A program made the position numbers and the translations under genes. From Acidobacteriaceae bacterium (GTDB lineage Bacteria; Acidobacteriota; Terriglobia; Terriglobales; Acidobacteriaceae): DNA of 42,209 bases. The stretch is taken from positions 1 to 42,209 of the forward strand of contig DAIDGZ010000132.1 in assembly GCA_027452125.1 (NCBI GenBank). The letters run 5' to 3'. Every line of letters starts with the position of its first letter. Positions within the stretch are counted from its first letter, which is position 1. Below are positions 1 through 7,798 of this stretch, piece after piece. Under the pieces are notes generated by a model. It did not search any database and was not told the DNA's origin. It was given only the letters and a program-made list of their open reading frames with translations.

Positions 1-1
1 C

Positions 2-136
2 ACGACGCACGCCTCGGTGAGCGCCGAGACCCGCGCCGTGATGGGCATCAACGAGGGCCGCATCCGTCTCTCCATCGGCATTGAGGACAAGGAAGACCTG
101 ATCGCCGATCTGGAGCAGGCGCTGGCGGCTGTGTAA
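2..136 (+). CDS. C-terminus of a Cys/Met-metabolism PLP-dependent enzyme (partial)
   Basis: Only the last 44 codons lie in the window; the gene starts upstream. The peptide contains SAETRAVMGINEGRIRLSIG followed by an acidic ED..DLIADLEQAL tail. This is the typical ending of the cystathionine gamma-synthase, O-succinyl/O-acetylhomoserine sulfhydrylase and methionine gamma-lyase superfamily, whose last strand reads 'RlSvGlEd.eDLi.DL..AL'. These cytoplasmic PLP enzymes act in methionine/cysteine interconversion. The lysine that binds PLP and the substrate-specificity residues lie outside the window, so the exact reaction cannot be assigned. It is followed after 9 nt by tsaB on the same strand and may be cotranscribed with it. 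Confidence 0.75.
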   Translation, partial: TTHASVSAETRAVMGINEGRIRLSIGIEDKEDLIADLEQALAAV

Positions 137-145
137 GGAACGATC

Positions 146-835
146 ATGCCGCAGGAAGACCTGCTGCTGGCAATCGATACCTGCGGCCCCTCGGGGTCGG
201 TGGCCCTGGGGCGGCTGACCGGCGACGCTCCGCAGATCCTTGGACAAAAGGAACTGGCCGGACGCAGCTACTCCGCCACGCTGATCACTGCGGTGGCGGA
301 GCTGTTGCAGGCGGCCGATGCGCGCCTCAGCGACCTGCGCGCCCTGGTGGCCGTGCACGGGCCGGGGAGCTTTACCGGCGTCCGCGTTTGCCTGAGCGCC
401 GTGAAGGGCCTGGCCGAAGCGCCGCAGATTCCCGTGGTGGCGGTCTCGCGGCTGGAGGTGCTGAGCACCAGGGCCGGCTGCGCCTCCGCGGCGCTCGATG
501 CCCACCGCGGCGAGGTGTTTCTGCGCCTGGCCGAGCCGGGGGCGGAGGCGCGCGAACTGCTGGCCGGTGGCGAAGAGCTGGCCGCGCTCCAGTCTGTACC
601 CCAGAGAATTGCCGTGTGCGACGAGGCCGGCGCCAGGCTGCTGGCAGCGGCGTGGCCCGGCGCCGCCCTGGTGCGCGTGGACCCGCCCACCGCGGCCGAT
701 GCCCTCGCGCTCTGCGCAGAGCGTGTGCTGCGCCGGGAGTTTGCGGACCTGGCGCTGCTCGACGGCCACTACCTGCGCCGCTCCGATGCCGAGATCTTTG
801 GAGAAAAGGCGGCCACAGGGCAGGAACGCGCATGA
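146..835 (+). CDS. tsaB: tRNA threonylcarbamoyladenosine biosynthesis protein TsaB
   Basis: The 229-aa product is a TsaB-type ASKHA-fold protein. TsaB dimerises with TsaD and supports transfer of the threonylcarbamoyl group to A37 of ANN-decoding tRNAs (t6A), in the cytoplasm. Seen directly: an N-terminal AIDTCGPSGSVAL strand-loop (about residues 9-21) and the family hallmark HGPGSFTGVR (71-80), followed by a helix with VKGLA. Length is normal for bacterial TsaB (about 220-240 aa). The ATG at 146 follows a weak GGAA and puts the first strand at the expected distance. The stop codon overlaps the start of rimI (ATGA), so the two genes are translationally coupled; tsaB-rimI adjacency is common in bacteria. 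trmO, which methylates t6A, lies at 22309-22770. Confidence 0.94.
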   Translation: MPQEDLLLAIDTCGPSGSVALGRLTGDAPQILGQKELAGRSYSATLITAVAELLQAADARLSDLRALVAVHGPGSFTGVRVCLSAVKGLAEAPQIPVVAVSRLEVLSTRAGCASAALDAHRGEVFLRLAEPGAEARELLAGGEELAALQSVPQRIAVCDEAGARLLAAAWPGAALVRVDPPTAADALALCAERVLRREFADLALLDGHYLRRSDAEIFGEKAATGQERA

Positions 836-1311
836 GCGGGCTGGCCGCGCCGGTGCGCCCCATGCGCGCGGACGATCTGCCCCGCGTGCTGGCCATCGCC
901 GCCGCGCTTCCGTATGCTCCCCGCTGGCCGGAGGCGGCCTATCGCGCAGCCATTGCATCGAGCGCCGGCACAGAGCCTCTGCGGCGCATCGCGCTGGTGA
1001 TGGAAGACCCGGAAACGGCCCTGGTGGCGGGGTTCGCCGTGGCCAGCCTGCTGCCCCCCGAGGCCGAGCTGGAGACGGTGGCCGTGGCCCCGGAAAGCCA
1101 GCGGCGAGGCCTGGCGCACCAGTTGCTGACCGCACTGGCCGCACAACTGCACAGCGCCGGAGCCGCCGAGCTGCTGCTGGAGGTGCGCGCCTCCAATGCG
1201 CCGGCCATCCACCTCTACCGGCGGCTGGGCTTTGCGGAAACCGGGCGCCGGCCCGGCTACTACGCTGATCCTGTTGAAGATGCACTGCTGATGGCCTGGC
1301 GGCTGGGCTAG
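832..1311 (+). CDS. rimI: GNAT N-acetyltransferase, ribosomal protein S18 alanine acetyltransferase type
   Basis: The 159-aa protein is a single GNAT domain. RimI transfers acetyl from acetyl-CoA to the N-terminal alanine of ribosomal protein S18. Motif A is visible as ETVAVAPESQRRGLAHQLL (residues about 81-99), containing the Q/RxxGxA acetyl-CoA loop. LEVRASN (about 116-122) and the C-terminal LYRRLGFAETGRRPGYY (about 128-144) are the usual RimI-type ending. I chose the ATG at 832 because it overlaps the tsaB stop (ATGA) and gives standard length; the reading frame is open further upstream but only antisense to tsaB's frame logic. Function is inferred from family and from the tsaB neighbour; a different GNAT substrate cannot be excluded. 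Confidence 0.88.
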   Translation: MSGLAAPVRPMRADDLPRVLAIAAALPYAPRWPEAAYRAAIASSAGTEPLRRIALVMEDPETALVAGFAVASLLPPEAELETVAVAPESQRRGLAHQLLTALAAQLHSAGAAELLLEVRASNAPAIHLYRRLGFAETGRRPGYYADPVEDALLMAWRLG

Positions 1312-1438
1312 AGCCTGTCCTCTGCACCCGTGTGATGCACGACACACATGTTGGGCATTGGATGAAAAAATCCACAGATTCCCGCTGCTTTCCTTCCCTA
1401 CCCTCTTGCCGTCTGGAAGGGCATGGAGCTATATGTGA

Positions 1439-1456
1439 ATGTTCGTTAAAGAACAT
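1439..1456. promoter_or_regulatory. Palindrome ahead of the DUF465 gene
   Basis: ATGTTC-gttaaa-GAACAT is a perfect 6-bp inverted repeat with a 6-nt spacer, lying 48 nt upstream of the ATG at 1504 in the 192-bp gap after rimI. It could be an operator or the foot of a short leader hairpin. It resembles LexA boxes only in using GTTC/GAAC half-sites; the order is reversed, so I do not call it a LexA site. A six-base repeat of this kind can arise by chance. Confidence 0.25.
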
Positions 1457-1503
1457 GCCGCTCTGCTCTGAACCCAGGAGGGAGCCGCCACTGGAGGTGC
1501 TGG

Positions 1504-1713
1504 ATGGACGAAGTACAGAATCTCGCGCTGAGTGAAGAGATGAATCGCCTGCACGCCGAACACCACCGCTACGCTCAGCAGCTCGAAGAACTGTTACAGA
1601 AACCCTATCTAAGCGAAGACGAACAACTCGAAGAGGTCCGCCTGAAAAAGCTGAAACTGCACGCCAAGGATCTGATTCAGGATCTGGAGCGGCGCAGCCT
1701 GGCCGTGGCGTAA
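1504..1713 (+). CDS. DUF465/YdcH-family small protein
   Basis: This 69-aa protein is acidic at its start and basic later. The core reads LHAEHHRYAQQLEELL, then LSEDEQLEEVRLKKLKLHAK. That is the DUF465 (YdcH) pattern, in which a short helical hairpin of the type 'H..Ld..I......d..E...LKk.KL.LKD.I' forms a coiled coil. It has no signal peptide or membrane segment. The start is well supported by GGAGG at 1493-1497, six bases before the ATG. The molecular role of DUF465 proteins is not established. It stands alone between rimI and psd with its own upstream gap of nearly 200 bp. Confidence 0.85.
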   Translation: MDEVQNLALSEEMNRLHAEHHRYAQQLEELLQKPYLSEDEQLEEVRLKKLKLHAKDLIQDLERRSLAVA

Positions 1714-1835
1714 TTGCCAGCTCTGGCATGGGGTCATGAAAAGTCACCGGCCGATGGGTGGAGGCACCCACTCGATGCGTGAGTGGTGTGCTCTCCTCCT
1801 GCGGAGTAAGCCGCCGCGCCCGATCCGGATGAACG

Positions 1836-1841
1836 TATAAT
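1836..1841 (+). promoter_or_regulatory. Consensus -10 box ahead of psd
   Basis: A perfect TATAAT lies 10 nt before the psd ATG at 1852. Transcription would start around 1848, leaving a leader of only a few bases, so the mRNA would be nearly leaderless. No convincing -35 element is seen 16-18 nt upstream. The 1714-1835 stretch before it can fold locally (for example CCACTC/GAGTGG near 1775-1795) but carries no motif I recognise. Confidence 0.5.
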
Positions 1842-1851
1842 CGGTGGGGAT

Positions 1852-2490
1852 ATGGTGCGTGACGGTTATATTTACGGATTGAGCCTGCTGGCGGTGGCCG
1901 CAGTCCTCGTGTGGGCAACCAACAACTGGATCTGGGGGATTCTCCCCCTGCTGCTGGCAGCGTTTTTTCTCTGGTTCTTCCGCGATCCCCGGCGCACGAT
2001 TCCGCAGGGTGCGGGGTTGGTCGTGTCGCCCGGCGACGGGCTGGTCACTGAGACCGTCACCATCCATACGCCGCAGGGGCCGCAGCAGCGCATCAGCATC
2101 TTTCTCAGTGTCTTTAACGTGCACGTCAACCGCTCGCCCATCGGCGGCGTGTTGAGCCGCGTGCACTACCAGAAGGGCCTCTACCTGAACGCCATGAATC
2201 CCGCCTCGGCGGAGCGCAATGAGCAGAATGCAGTGACGGTGCAGGGCGATGGCTACGAGGTCACCTTCAAGCAGATTGCCGGGCTGCTGGCCCGCCGCAT
2301 CGTCTTCAACCTGCGCGAAGGCGACCGCGTGGAGCGCGGCCAGCGCGTAGGCCTCATCAAGTTTGGCTCGCGCGTGGATGTACTGCTGCCGGCGCAGGCC
2401 GAGTTGCGCGTCAAGGTAGGCCAGCGCGTCAAGGGCGGAGCCAGCGTGCTGGCGGCAATGCCGGGCGCCTCCGCCGGGGAGCGCATGTGA
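1852..2490 (+). CDS. psd: Phosphatidylserine decarboxylase proenzyme (short, archaeal-type)
   Basis: The 212-aa protein decarboxylates phosphatidylserine to phosphatidylethanolamine at the inner membrane. Two hydrophobic segments lie near residues 8-22 and 27-42, ending in WFFRDP. Then come SPGDG (59-63), the [14 protein letters not shown] block (83-96) and the maturation site FGS (171-173). The proenzyme cleaves itself before Ser173, which becomes the pyruvoyl prosthetic group. This is the short class of Psd found in many Acidobacteriota, Bacteroidota and archaea, about 210-220 aa against about 320 in E. coli. The stop overlaps the pssA start (GTGA), so substrate producer and consumer are coupled in one operon. 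Confidence 0.95.
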   Translation: MVRDGYIYGLSLLAVAAVLVWATNNWIWGILPLLLAAFFLWFFRDPRRTIPQGAGLVVSPGDGLVTETVTIHTPQGPQQRISIFLSVFNVHVNRSPIGGVLSRVHYQKGLYLNAMNPASAERNEQNAVTVQGDGYEVTFKQIAGLLARRIVFNLREGDRVERGQRVGLIKFGSRVDVLLPAQAELRVKVGQRVKGGASVLAAMPGASAGERM

Positions 2491-3383
2491 ACGTCGGCTC
2501 CATGCAGTTCAAGCCGCAGCGCCGTGTTCATCTGCGCCGCGGCATGTACCTGCTGCCCTCGATGTTTACCGCGGGCAACATCGGCGCCGGCTACTTTTCC
2601 ATCACGCAGACGCTGGCTGCGATCGCGGCAAACGGCGATGCCCACACGCATCTGGACTGGGCCGCCATCGCCATCCTCTTCGCCATTCCCTTTGACGCCA
2701 TCGACGGGCGCATTGCGCGCATGACCAATACCACCAGCGAATTCGGCAAGGAGCTGGATTCGCTGGCCGACGTCATCACCTTCGGCGTCGCTCCCAGCCT
2801 GCTGGCCTTTGTCTGGGGTTTCCACTTCATTCCCAGCGACATCAGTGCCCATCTGCGCCAGCACCTGTTGCAGGCCGGAGCCTTCATCTGCTTCCTCTTC
2901 CTGCTCAGCGGCGCCTCCCGGCTGGCGCGCTTCAACATCAGCCACGACGCGCAGCCGCGCAATCCCGGGCGTCCGGGGCGCAAATACTTTGTGGGCATGC
3001 CCATTCCCGCCGCGGCAGGCCTGCTGGCCGCCACCGTGCACTTCTTCAACGCCTATCCGGTGGAAAGCTGGTGGGTTGCCATTCCCTGGCTGGTGCTGGT
3101 GGGGCTGTGCAGCTTCCTCATGGTCAGCACCTGGCGGTTCTGGTCGGGCAAGGAGATCAATCTCTCCCGCCGCCATCCTTTCCAGCTCGTGGTGCTGCTG
3201 GCCATCGTGGTCTACGTCGCCCTGCGCTACTCCAACGGCGTACTGTTTCTGGGCGCCCTGCTCTACATGTTCTCCGGCATCTGGGCGCGCGCCGCGTACT
3301 CCTGGGGGCGCCGCCGGCGCAAAAGATCCACGGCCCCGCCCGACCCCGCATCTGCGGAGACAGACTCCATGGAACACGTGTAG
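2487..3383 (+). CDS. pssA: CDP-diacylglycerol--serine O-phosphatidyltransferase
   Basis: The 298-aa integral membrane protein joins CDP-diacylglycerol and L-serine to give phosphatidylserine and CMP. The CDP-alcohol phosphatidyltransferase signature is complete: D73-G-x2-A77-R-x8-G87-x3-D91-x3-D95, which binds the metal and the CDP moiety. Several hydrophobic segments follow (about 125-145, 167-185, 195-215, 230-265). A basic, proline-rich tail ([14 protein letters not shown]) ends the protein. The GTG start at 2487 overlaps the psd stop; an ATG five codons downstream (2502) is the alternative. Together with psd it makes phosphatidylethanolamine. Confidence 0.95.
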   Translation: MNVGSMQFKPQRRVHLRRGMYLLPSMFTAGNIGAGYFSITQTLAAIAANGDAHTHLDWAAIAILFAIPFDAIDGRIARMTNTTSEFGKELDSLADVITFGVAPSLLAFVWGFHFIPSDISAHLRQHLLQAGAFICFLFLLSGASRLARFNISHDAQPRNPGRPGRKYFVGMPIPAAAGLLAATVHFFNAYPVESWWVAIPWLVLVGLCSFLMVSTWRFWSGKEINLSRRHPFQLVVLLAIVVYVALRYSNGVLFLGALLYMFSGIWARAAYSWGRRRRKRSTAPPDPASAETDSMEHV

Positions 3384-3428
3384 AGTAATCTGTTTCCGAA
3401 TTCCGATTGAGACAACCAAAGGATTCCT

Positions 3429-4454
3429 GTGTACAAAATCGCGATTGCCGGCGCCTCTTCGCTGTTGGGAAAGGAACTGAAGGAAGCACTCTCCGAGTCG
3501 ACCCTGGCTGCGGCCAATTTTCTCCTGCTCGACGAGCAGGAGGCTCTGGGCCAGTTGGACCAGGTGGGCGATGAGGTCACCTTTATCCAGCCCATCACGG
3601 CGGATGCCTTCGAGCATGTCGACTTCACCTTCTTCTGCGGCACACCGGCACTGACCAGCCGCCACTGGCAGCAGGCGCTGCGCGCCGGGTCCACCGTGCT
3701 GGACCTCTCCGGCGCCCTGGATGAGCAGACCGGCGTGCTGGTGCGCGCTCCGTGGCTGGGCACAGAATCCGCGGAGGCTGACCTGTTTACCCCGGCGGTG
3801 GTTCCGGCGCACCCCGCCGCGCTGGCGCTGGCCATGCTGCTCAGCCGGCTGCAACTGGCGGCCCCGATTCGCCTGGCCGCCGCCACCCTGCTGCAACCGG
3901 CCAGCGAGTTTGGCCGCGAGGCCATGGACGAACTGCATCAGCAGACGGTCAACCTGCTCAGCTTCCAGGGCGTTCCGCGCGCCACCTTCGATGCCCAGTC
4001 GGCGTACAACCTGCTGAGCGGGCTCGGCGAGAGCGCCAGGGTCAGCATTGGCGCCTCCGAGGCTCGCATCCGCCGCCACTACACCGCCCTCACCGCCGGC
4101 CGGGAACCGGCGCTCGCGCTCCAGGTGATTCAGGCCCCGGTCTTCCACGGGCTCACCTTGTCCCTGGCCATCGAACTGGAGCGCCCGGTGGAACTGGGCG
4201 CGCTGGAACAGGCCCTGAGCGGCGAACATCTTGACCTGGTGATGGAAGATACCGATTCGCCCTCCAACCTGGCCGCCACCGGGCAGGATGAGGTGCTGGT
4301 CCGTCTGCGCCCGGAGCGGGCAGGCAGCCGGGGAACCGCCGTCTCGCGCCTCTGGCTGTGGGCCGCCGCCGACAACCTGCGCCTGCATGCCGAAAACGCC
4401 GTGCAGTGCGCCCTGGACCTGCGCCGCCTGCGCCCCCAGGGAACGGTGCAATAA
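3429..4454 (+). CDS. Aspartate-semialdehyde-dehydrogenase-like protein lacking the catalytic cysteine
   Basis: The 341-aa protein has the fold of aspartate-semialdehyde dehydrogenase: an N-terminal Rossmann strand-loop IAIAGASSLLGKEL (residues 4-17), a DVDFTFFCGTP-type second motif, and a C-terminal Asd dimerisation half with QAPVFHGLTLSLAIELE. The usual active-site block N-P-N-C-S/T is replaced by VPAHPAALAL. No cysteine lies near it; the only cysteines are near residue 74 and near the C-terminus. The enzyme is therefore unlikely to form the acyl-enzyme. It resembles the 'USG-1'/Asd-related group of non-catalytic paralogues. The GTG start at 3429 has AAAGGA about six bases upstream. It sits 45 bp after pssA, probably in the same transcript. 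Confidence 0.82.
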   Translation: MYKIAIAGASSLLGKELKEALSESTLAAANFLLLDEQEALGQLDQVGDEVTFIQPITADAFEHVDFTFFCGTPALTSRHWQQALRAGSTVLDLSGALDEQTGVLVRAPWLGTESAEADLFTPAVVPAHPAALALAMLLSRLQLAAPIRLAAATLLQPASEFGREAMDELHQQTVNLLSFQGVPRATFDAQSAYNLLSGLGESARVSIGASEARIRRHYTALTAGREPALALQVIQAPVFHGLTLSLAIELERPVELGALEQALSGEHLDLVMEDTDSPSNLAATGQDEVLVRLRPERAGSRGTAVSRLWLWAAADNLRLHAENAVQCALDLRRLRPQGTVQ

Positions 4455-4501
4455 GGGACGATTGCCCGCTTCCCTGTCCAGACCTGCCGGAAGGCAATGC
4501 A

Positions 4502-4570
4502 GAAAGGTAAGACAAATCTAATTTTGACTTACCTTTCAATCTTGGCTTACTAGGTCTATCATGTAAGCCA
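4502..4570 (+). promoter_or_regulatory. Double palindromic operator and promoter of the vapBC pair
   Basis: Two perfect inverted repeats sit side by side: GAAAGGTAAG (4502-4511) with CTTACCTTTC (4528-4537), and TGGCTTAC (4543-4550) with GTAAGCCA (4563-4570). All four arms share GTAAG/CTTAC, centred near 4509, 4530, 4548 and 4565, about two helical turns apart. The last arm ends on the A of the vapB start codon. Possible promoter parts lie inside: TTGACT (4524-4529) and TATCAT (4557-4562), the latter 7 nt before the ATG. There is no Shine-Dalgarno, so the mRNA may be leaderless. AbrB-fold antitoxins bind such palindromes and repress their own operon. Confidence 0.65.
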
Positions 4571-4839
4571 TGGAGCAGGCTTATCTCACCATCAGCAGCA
4601 AAGGCCAGATTGTCATTCCTGCTGCCATTCGCAAGCAGCTGGGCATCGAGCAGGGCGCCCGCGCCGCCGTGCGCATGGAGGGAGGAAGGATCATCCTCGA
4701 CTTCGAGAGTCTTGAGGCAAAGCTGCGCCGCATCAGGGAGATGCGCGGCTGCACGGCGGGCGGTTCCTCGGGGACGGACCTGCTGCTCGAAGAGCGGCGT
4801 CAAGAGCGTGCGCGGGAACAGCAGGAAGAGGGCTGGTGA
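4570..4839 (+). CDS. vapB: AbrB/MazE/SpoVT-type antitoxin (VapB)
   Basis: The 89-aa protein starts with a swapped-hairpin AbrB-type DNA-binding domain: LTISSKGQIVIPAAIRKQLG (residues 6-25) is the textbook pattern 'vt.KGQvtIP..iR..Lgi..G', followed by a strand with GGRIILDF. The C-terminal part (about 55-89) is charged and Glu/Arg/Gln rich, as expected for the unfolded tail that wraps and blocks a PIN toxin. It probably neutralises the toxin encoded 9 nt downstream and represses its own promoter through the palindromes at 4502-4570. No ribosome binding site precedes the ATG. Confidence 0.92.
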   Translation: MEQAYLTISSKGQIVIPAAIRKQLGIEQGARAAVRMEGGRIILDFESLEAKLRRIREMRGCTAGGSSGTDLLLEERRQERAREQQEEGW

Positions 4840-4848
4840 GGCAGAGCG

Positions 4849-5259
4849 ATGATGGCCTACGTGCTGGATTCTTCCGCATTGCTCCGCTATGCCGACGACG
4901 AACCGGGCGCCGAGCGGGTTGAGGAGATCATCAGCGCCTGTGCGGCCATTCGCGTCCAGGTCTTCCTCTCGGCCGTGCAGTGGGGCGAGGTAGCAGGAAA
5001 CCTGCGCAAGCGCTTTGGCGCGGAACGGCAGGCGCACATCATGAGCGTTCTTCTACCGAGTGAAGCAGAGATTGTGCCTGCCACCGCCGAACGCGCCATG
5101 CGAGCAGTCGCGTTGAAGATCGAGAACAATCTGGGCTATGCCGATGCCTTCGCCGCGGAACTTGCGATGACCGGCACAGAACGCATTCTGGTAACTGCGG
5201 ACTACGGATTCAAGGTGCTGGAAGATGCGCTGCGGATTGAGTTCCTCCCCTTGAAATAG
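4849..5259 (+). CDS. vapC: PIN-domain ribonuclease toxin (VapC)
   Basis: The 136-aa protein is a single PIN domain, a metal-dependent endoribonuclease fold that in VapC toxins cuts tRNA or rRNA. The four acidic metal ligands are present: D7 (YVLDSSALL), E47 (SAVQWGEV), D99 (LGYADAFAAELA) and D118 (ILVTADYGF). It should therefore be an active toxin. Two ATGs stand in tandem (4849 and 4852) after a GAGGCAGAG ribosome binding region, so the product may start at either. It is directly downstream of the antitoxin gene. Confidence 0.93.
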   Translation: MMAYVLDSSALLRYADDEPGAERVEEIISACAAIRVQVFLSAVQWGEVAGNLRKRFGAERQAHIMSVLLPSEAEIVPATAERAMRAVALKIENNLGYADAFAAELAMTGTERILVTADYGFKVLEDALRIEFLPLK

Positions 5260-5324
5260 CGCGACTGGCGGCGTCTCATGCTGACGGCGCAACGGCCTCG
5301 TTCTTCCTATCCCCGGAAGGTTGT

Positions 5325-6488
5325 TCAGCCGCCGCAGGCTGCCCAGGTCTGCTGGATGTAGCTGTCGGTCATGCCGGCAATGTAATCCGCCACGGTGCGG
5401 GCCAGGCCTTCGCTGGCAATCTCCTGCTGGTGATCCTGCGGCAGCAGGCCCGGCTCGGCCATGAGCGCCGCAAACAGCCCCTGCACCACGCCGGTGGCAT
5501 AGGCGTGGATCTCCTCCATGCCCGGCGAGTTGTAAAGATTGGCGTAGAGGAAGGTCTTGGTGGCCGCGCGCGCCTCCTCCATCTGCGGACTCAGGGCGGC
5601 CAGCCGTCCCGGCGCCCGGCGAATCTCCGCCAGGGTCGTTGCACCCAGATCGGCCACCCGCTGCCGCACCGCGCCGGCCAGGTCAGTGACAAAGGCATTC
5701 AGAAGCTGCCGCAGGGCCTCATGGACAATCAGCCTGGGCTGCGCCTGGGGATAGCGGAACAGCGCCGCATCGTGAAATTCGCGGAACAGCGGCAGTCCCT
5801 CCCGTACCTGCTCCAGAGCCAGGATGGAAGAGTCCAGACCGTCGTCCAGGTCGGCGGCCAGGTAGGCAATCTCATCCGCCAGATCGATCAGCTGCGCCTC
5901 CAGCGGCGGAAACTGCCCCAGAAAATACTCGCTCAGTTCCGGGTGCTCGCGGCCGGTGTAATCGCGCGAGTGCTTGACGATGCCCTCGCGCACGGCCAGT
6001 GTCAGGTTGAGACCGCGAAAGGCGGGATACCGCTCCTCAAACCACGTGACAATGCGTAGCGCATGCAGGTTGTGGTCAAAGCGCAGCCCATGCCCTTGCA
6101 GGCACTCGTCCAGAGCCTTTTCTCCGGCGTGGCCAAAGGGGGGATGGCCGATGTCATGCGCCAGCGCCAACGCCTCTGCCAGCTCCACATTGAGCCCCAG
6201 CGTGCGGGCCAGGGTGCGGGCAATCTGCGACACCTCCAGCGTATGCGTCAGCCGGCTGCGAAAGTGGTCAGCCGGAGCGCCGCCCGGAAGCCGGGTGAAG
6301 ACCTGAGTCTTGCCGGCCAGCCTGCGAAAGGCCCGCGCATGCAGAATCCGCGCCGCATCGCGCACAAACGGCGAACGATAGGCATGGGGCGGCTCAGGAT
6401 AGGCGCGGCGAACCAGCTCCCCGGCAGCATCCTCCTGCACGGCGATTCCCGGTGGCAAAAGTGCGGCGGTATGCAGCATGGCTTCCAT
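5325..6488 (-). CDS. dgt: Deoxyguanosinetriphosphate triphosphohydrolase-like dNTPase
   Basis: The 387-aa HD-domain protein hydrolyses dNTPs to deoxynucleosides and tripolyphosphate, acting on nucleotide pools. After an N-terminal arm with RSPFVRDAARILHARAFRRL come the metal ligands: H82 in RLTHTLEVSQIA, the H111-D112 pair in ALAHDIGHPPFGHAGE, and a late Asp in LIDLADEIAYLAADLDDGL. The EGIVKHSR block is also typical of the Dgt type-2 family. Length is normal. ATGs at 6488 and 6479 are both possible; GGAAG stands just before the second. The gene is divergent from the lipoprotein gene at 6710 and convergent with vapC, 65 bp away. Confidence 0.93.
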   Translation of the reverse strand: MEAMLHTAALLPPGIAVQEDAAGELVRRAYPEPPHAYRSPFVRDAARILHARAFRRLAGKTQVFTRLPGGAPADHFRSRLTHTLEVSQIARTLARTLGLNVELAEALALAHDIGHPPFGHAGEKALDECLQGHGLRFDHNLHALRIVTWFEERYPAFRGLNLTLAVREGIVKHSRDYTGREHPELSEYFLGQFPPLEAQLIDLADEIAYLAADLDDGLDSSILALEQVREGLPLFREFHDAALFRYPQAQPRLIVHEALRQLLNAFVTDLAGAVRQRVADLGATTLAEIRRAPGRLAALSPQMEEARAATKTFLYANLYNSPGMEEIHAYATGVVQGLFAALMAEPGLLPQDHQQEIASEGLARTVADYIAGMTDSYIQQTWAACGG

Positions 6489-6709
6489 TATGAGCCAGTG
6501 CTGCCGGAAATCCCGTATGGGGACGATCTCCGTCTGTTGTGCCGGGCATCACCAGACGCAGGATCGAACCGGTGCTATAACCTCCGGCGTCCGGGAGATG
6601 AGGCGATTCCTGTCTCCGGCCAGGTTCCCTCCGCCGCATGGCTCGTGCCGCGCGTGCGGAAGGGCGCGATCTGGCCGCTTGCTCTCTCAGCCAACACAGG
6701 GGGGTGGAT

Positions 6710-7702
6710 ATGAACACCATCAGGAAAGCGGCGCTGGCCCTGCTGGCGCTGATCGTTGCCTTCAGCTCCGGCTGCGGGCGCCGTCACACGCCCAAGGAGG
6801 TGTATTACCTGGTTGCCTCCAACCTGTCTCTGCCCTACTGGCAGACGCTCTCCGCAGGGTTCAACAAGGCGGCTGCGCTCTACGGCGTCACGGCTCGCAT
6901 CGCCGGACCGGCCACCCACGACCCACAGGCGGAGCTGGCCGCGTTGCAGCAGGCGGTGGCCGCCAGGCCCGCCGGCATCCTTGTCTCCGCCGCTGACGCC
7001 GCCGTGCTGCAGAACGAGATCAACACCGCGATCGTCTCCGGGATTCCCGTCCTCACCGTGGACTCCGATGCGCCGGGCAGCCGCAGGCTCTACTTCATCG
7101 GCACCAACAATCTGGAAGCCGGGCGCCTGGGCGGCCAGCGCGTGGTGGAGAAGCTGGGCGGACACGGCACGGTGGTCTTCTTCACCATCGCCGGCCAGGC
7201 CAACATGAACGAGCGGCTCAAGGGGTTCCAGGACGTACTGGCCACCCGGCCGGAGATCAAGATCGTCAACGTCTTTGACACCCGGGGCGACGCGCGCAAC
7301 GCCTTTGACGAAGCGCAGCGGCTGGCCGCTCTCAGCGGGACCCAGAAGATCGATGCCTTTGTCGCGCTGGACTCGGCCTCCGGCAAGCAGATCGCCGAGG
7401 TGATGCGCCGCAATAAGCTCACTGACCGCCTGGTGGTGGCCTGGGATGTGGATCAGGACACGCTGAACGACATCAAGGCCGGCAGCATCGACTCCACCAT
7501 CGCGCAGAAACCCTTCACCATGGGCTTCGTTGGCCTGCGCGCGCTGGACAATGTCTTCCACTATCCGCCAAAAGAACTGGCGCGCGACTACGCCGCGGAC
7601 TCCTTTGCGCCCTACCCGGTGTTTGTGGACACCGGCACCTCGCTGGTGGACCGGAACAACGTGGAGATTTACCTGGCCTCCGCCGCGGCCGGCATGAAGT
7701 GA
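6710..7702 (+). CDS. Sugar-type ABC transporter substrate-binding lipoprotein
   Basis: The 330-aa protein begins with a lipoprotein signal: positive start, hydrophobic stretch and lipobox FSSGC with Cys22 as the lipidation site. The mature part is a periplasmic-binding-protein type 1 fold of the RbsB/XylF kind. Its first strand, VYYLVASNLSLPYWQTLSAGFNKAA, is followed by PAGILVSAADAAVLQNEI, then GIPVLTVDSDAPGS and AWDVDQDTLNDIKAGSIDSTIAQKP, which line the sugar cleft in this family. The ATG at 6710 follows a GGGGGTGG ribosome binding region; upstream in-frame codons would bury the signal peptide. No ABC permease or ATPase is next to it, so it may feed a distant transporter or act as a sensor. 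Confidence 0.88.
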   Translation: MNTIRKAALALLALIVAFSSGCGRRHTPKEVYYLVASNLSLPYWQTLSAGFNKAAALYGVTARIAGPATHDPQAELAALQQAVAARPAGILVSAADAAVLQNEINTAIVSGIPVLTVDSDAPGSRRLYFIGTNNLEAGRLGGQRVVEKLGGHGTVVFFTIAGQANMNERLKGFQDVLATRPEIKIVNVFDTRGDARNAFDEAQRLAALSGTQKIDAFVALDSASGKQIAEVMRRNKLTDRLVVAWDVDQDTLNDIKAGSIDSTIAQKPFTMGFVGLRALDNVFHYPPKELARDYAADSFAPYPVFVDTGTSLVDRNNVEIYLASAAAGMK

Positions 7703-7741
7703 AGCAGCAAAACGCCGCGCAGATCATTTTGCCGCGCAAAG

Positions 7742-7777
7742 AAAAACGGCAGCCGTTCCGCTTAGGAAGGGCTGCCG
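7742..7777 (-). terminator. Intrinsic terminator of the TPR gene
   Basis: CGGCAGCC (7747-7754) pairs with GGCTGCCG (7770-7777). Inside, after one mismatch, TTCC (7756-7759) pairs with GGAA (7765-7768) around a GCTTA loop. Read on the minus strand, the stem is followed at once by TTTTT, then CTTT, from the run at 7742-7746. It lies 22 nt past the stop of the minus-strand TPR gene. It may also stop plus-strand transcripts from the lipoprotein gene, less efficiently because a T-run is absent on that side. Confidence 0.85.
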
Positions 7778-7798
7778 CCGATTGAACCGCGCCTGGGA

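Noticed and set aside
1439..1456. LexA box
   Set aside because: The half-sites are GTTC...GAAC, reversed compared with GAAC-N4-GTTC, and the gene downstream is not an SOS gene.
1742..1835. Riboswitch upstream of psd
   Set aside because: The foldable region lies before the likely -10 box, so it would not be in the psd mRNA; no known riboswitch core is visible.
2253..4451. Long minus-strand open frame over pssA and the Asd-like gene
   Set aside because: Same GC shadow effect; pssA and its overlap with psd explain the region fully.
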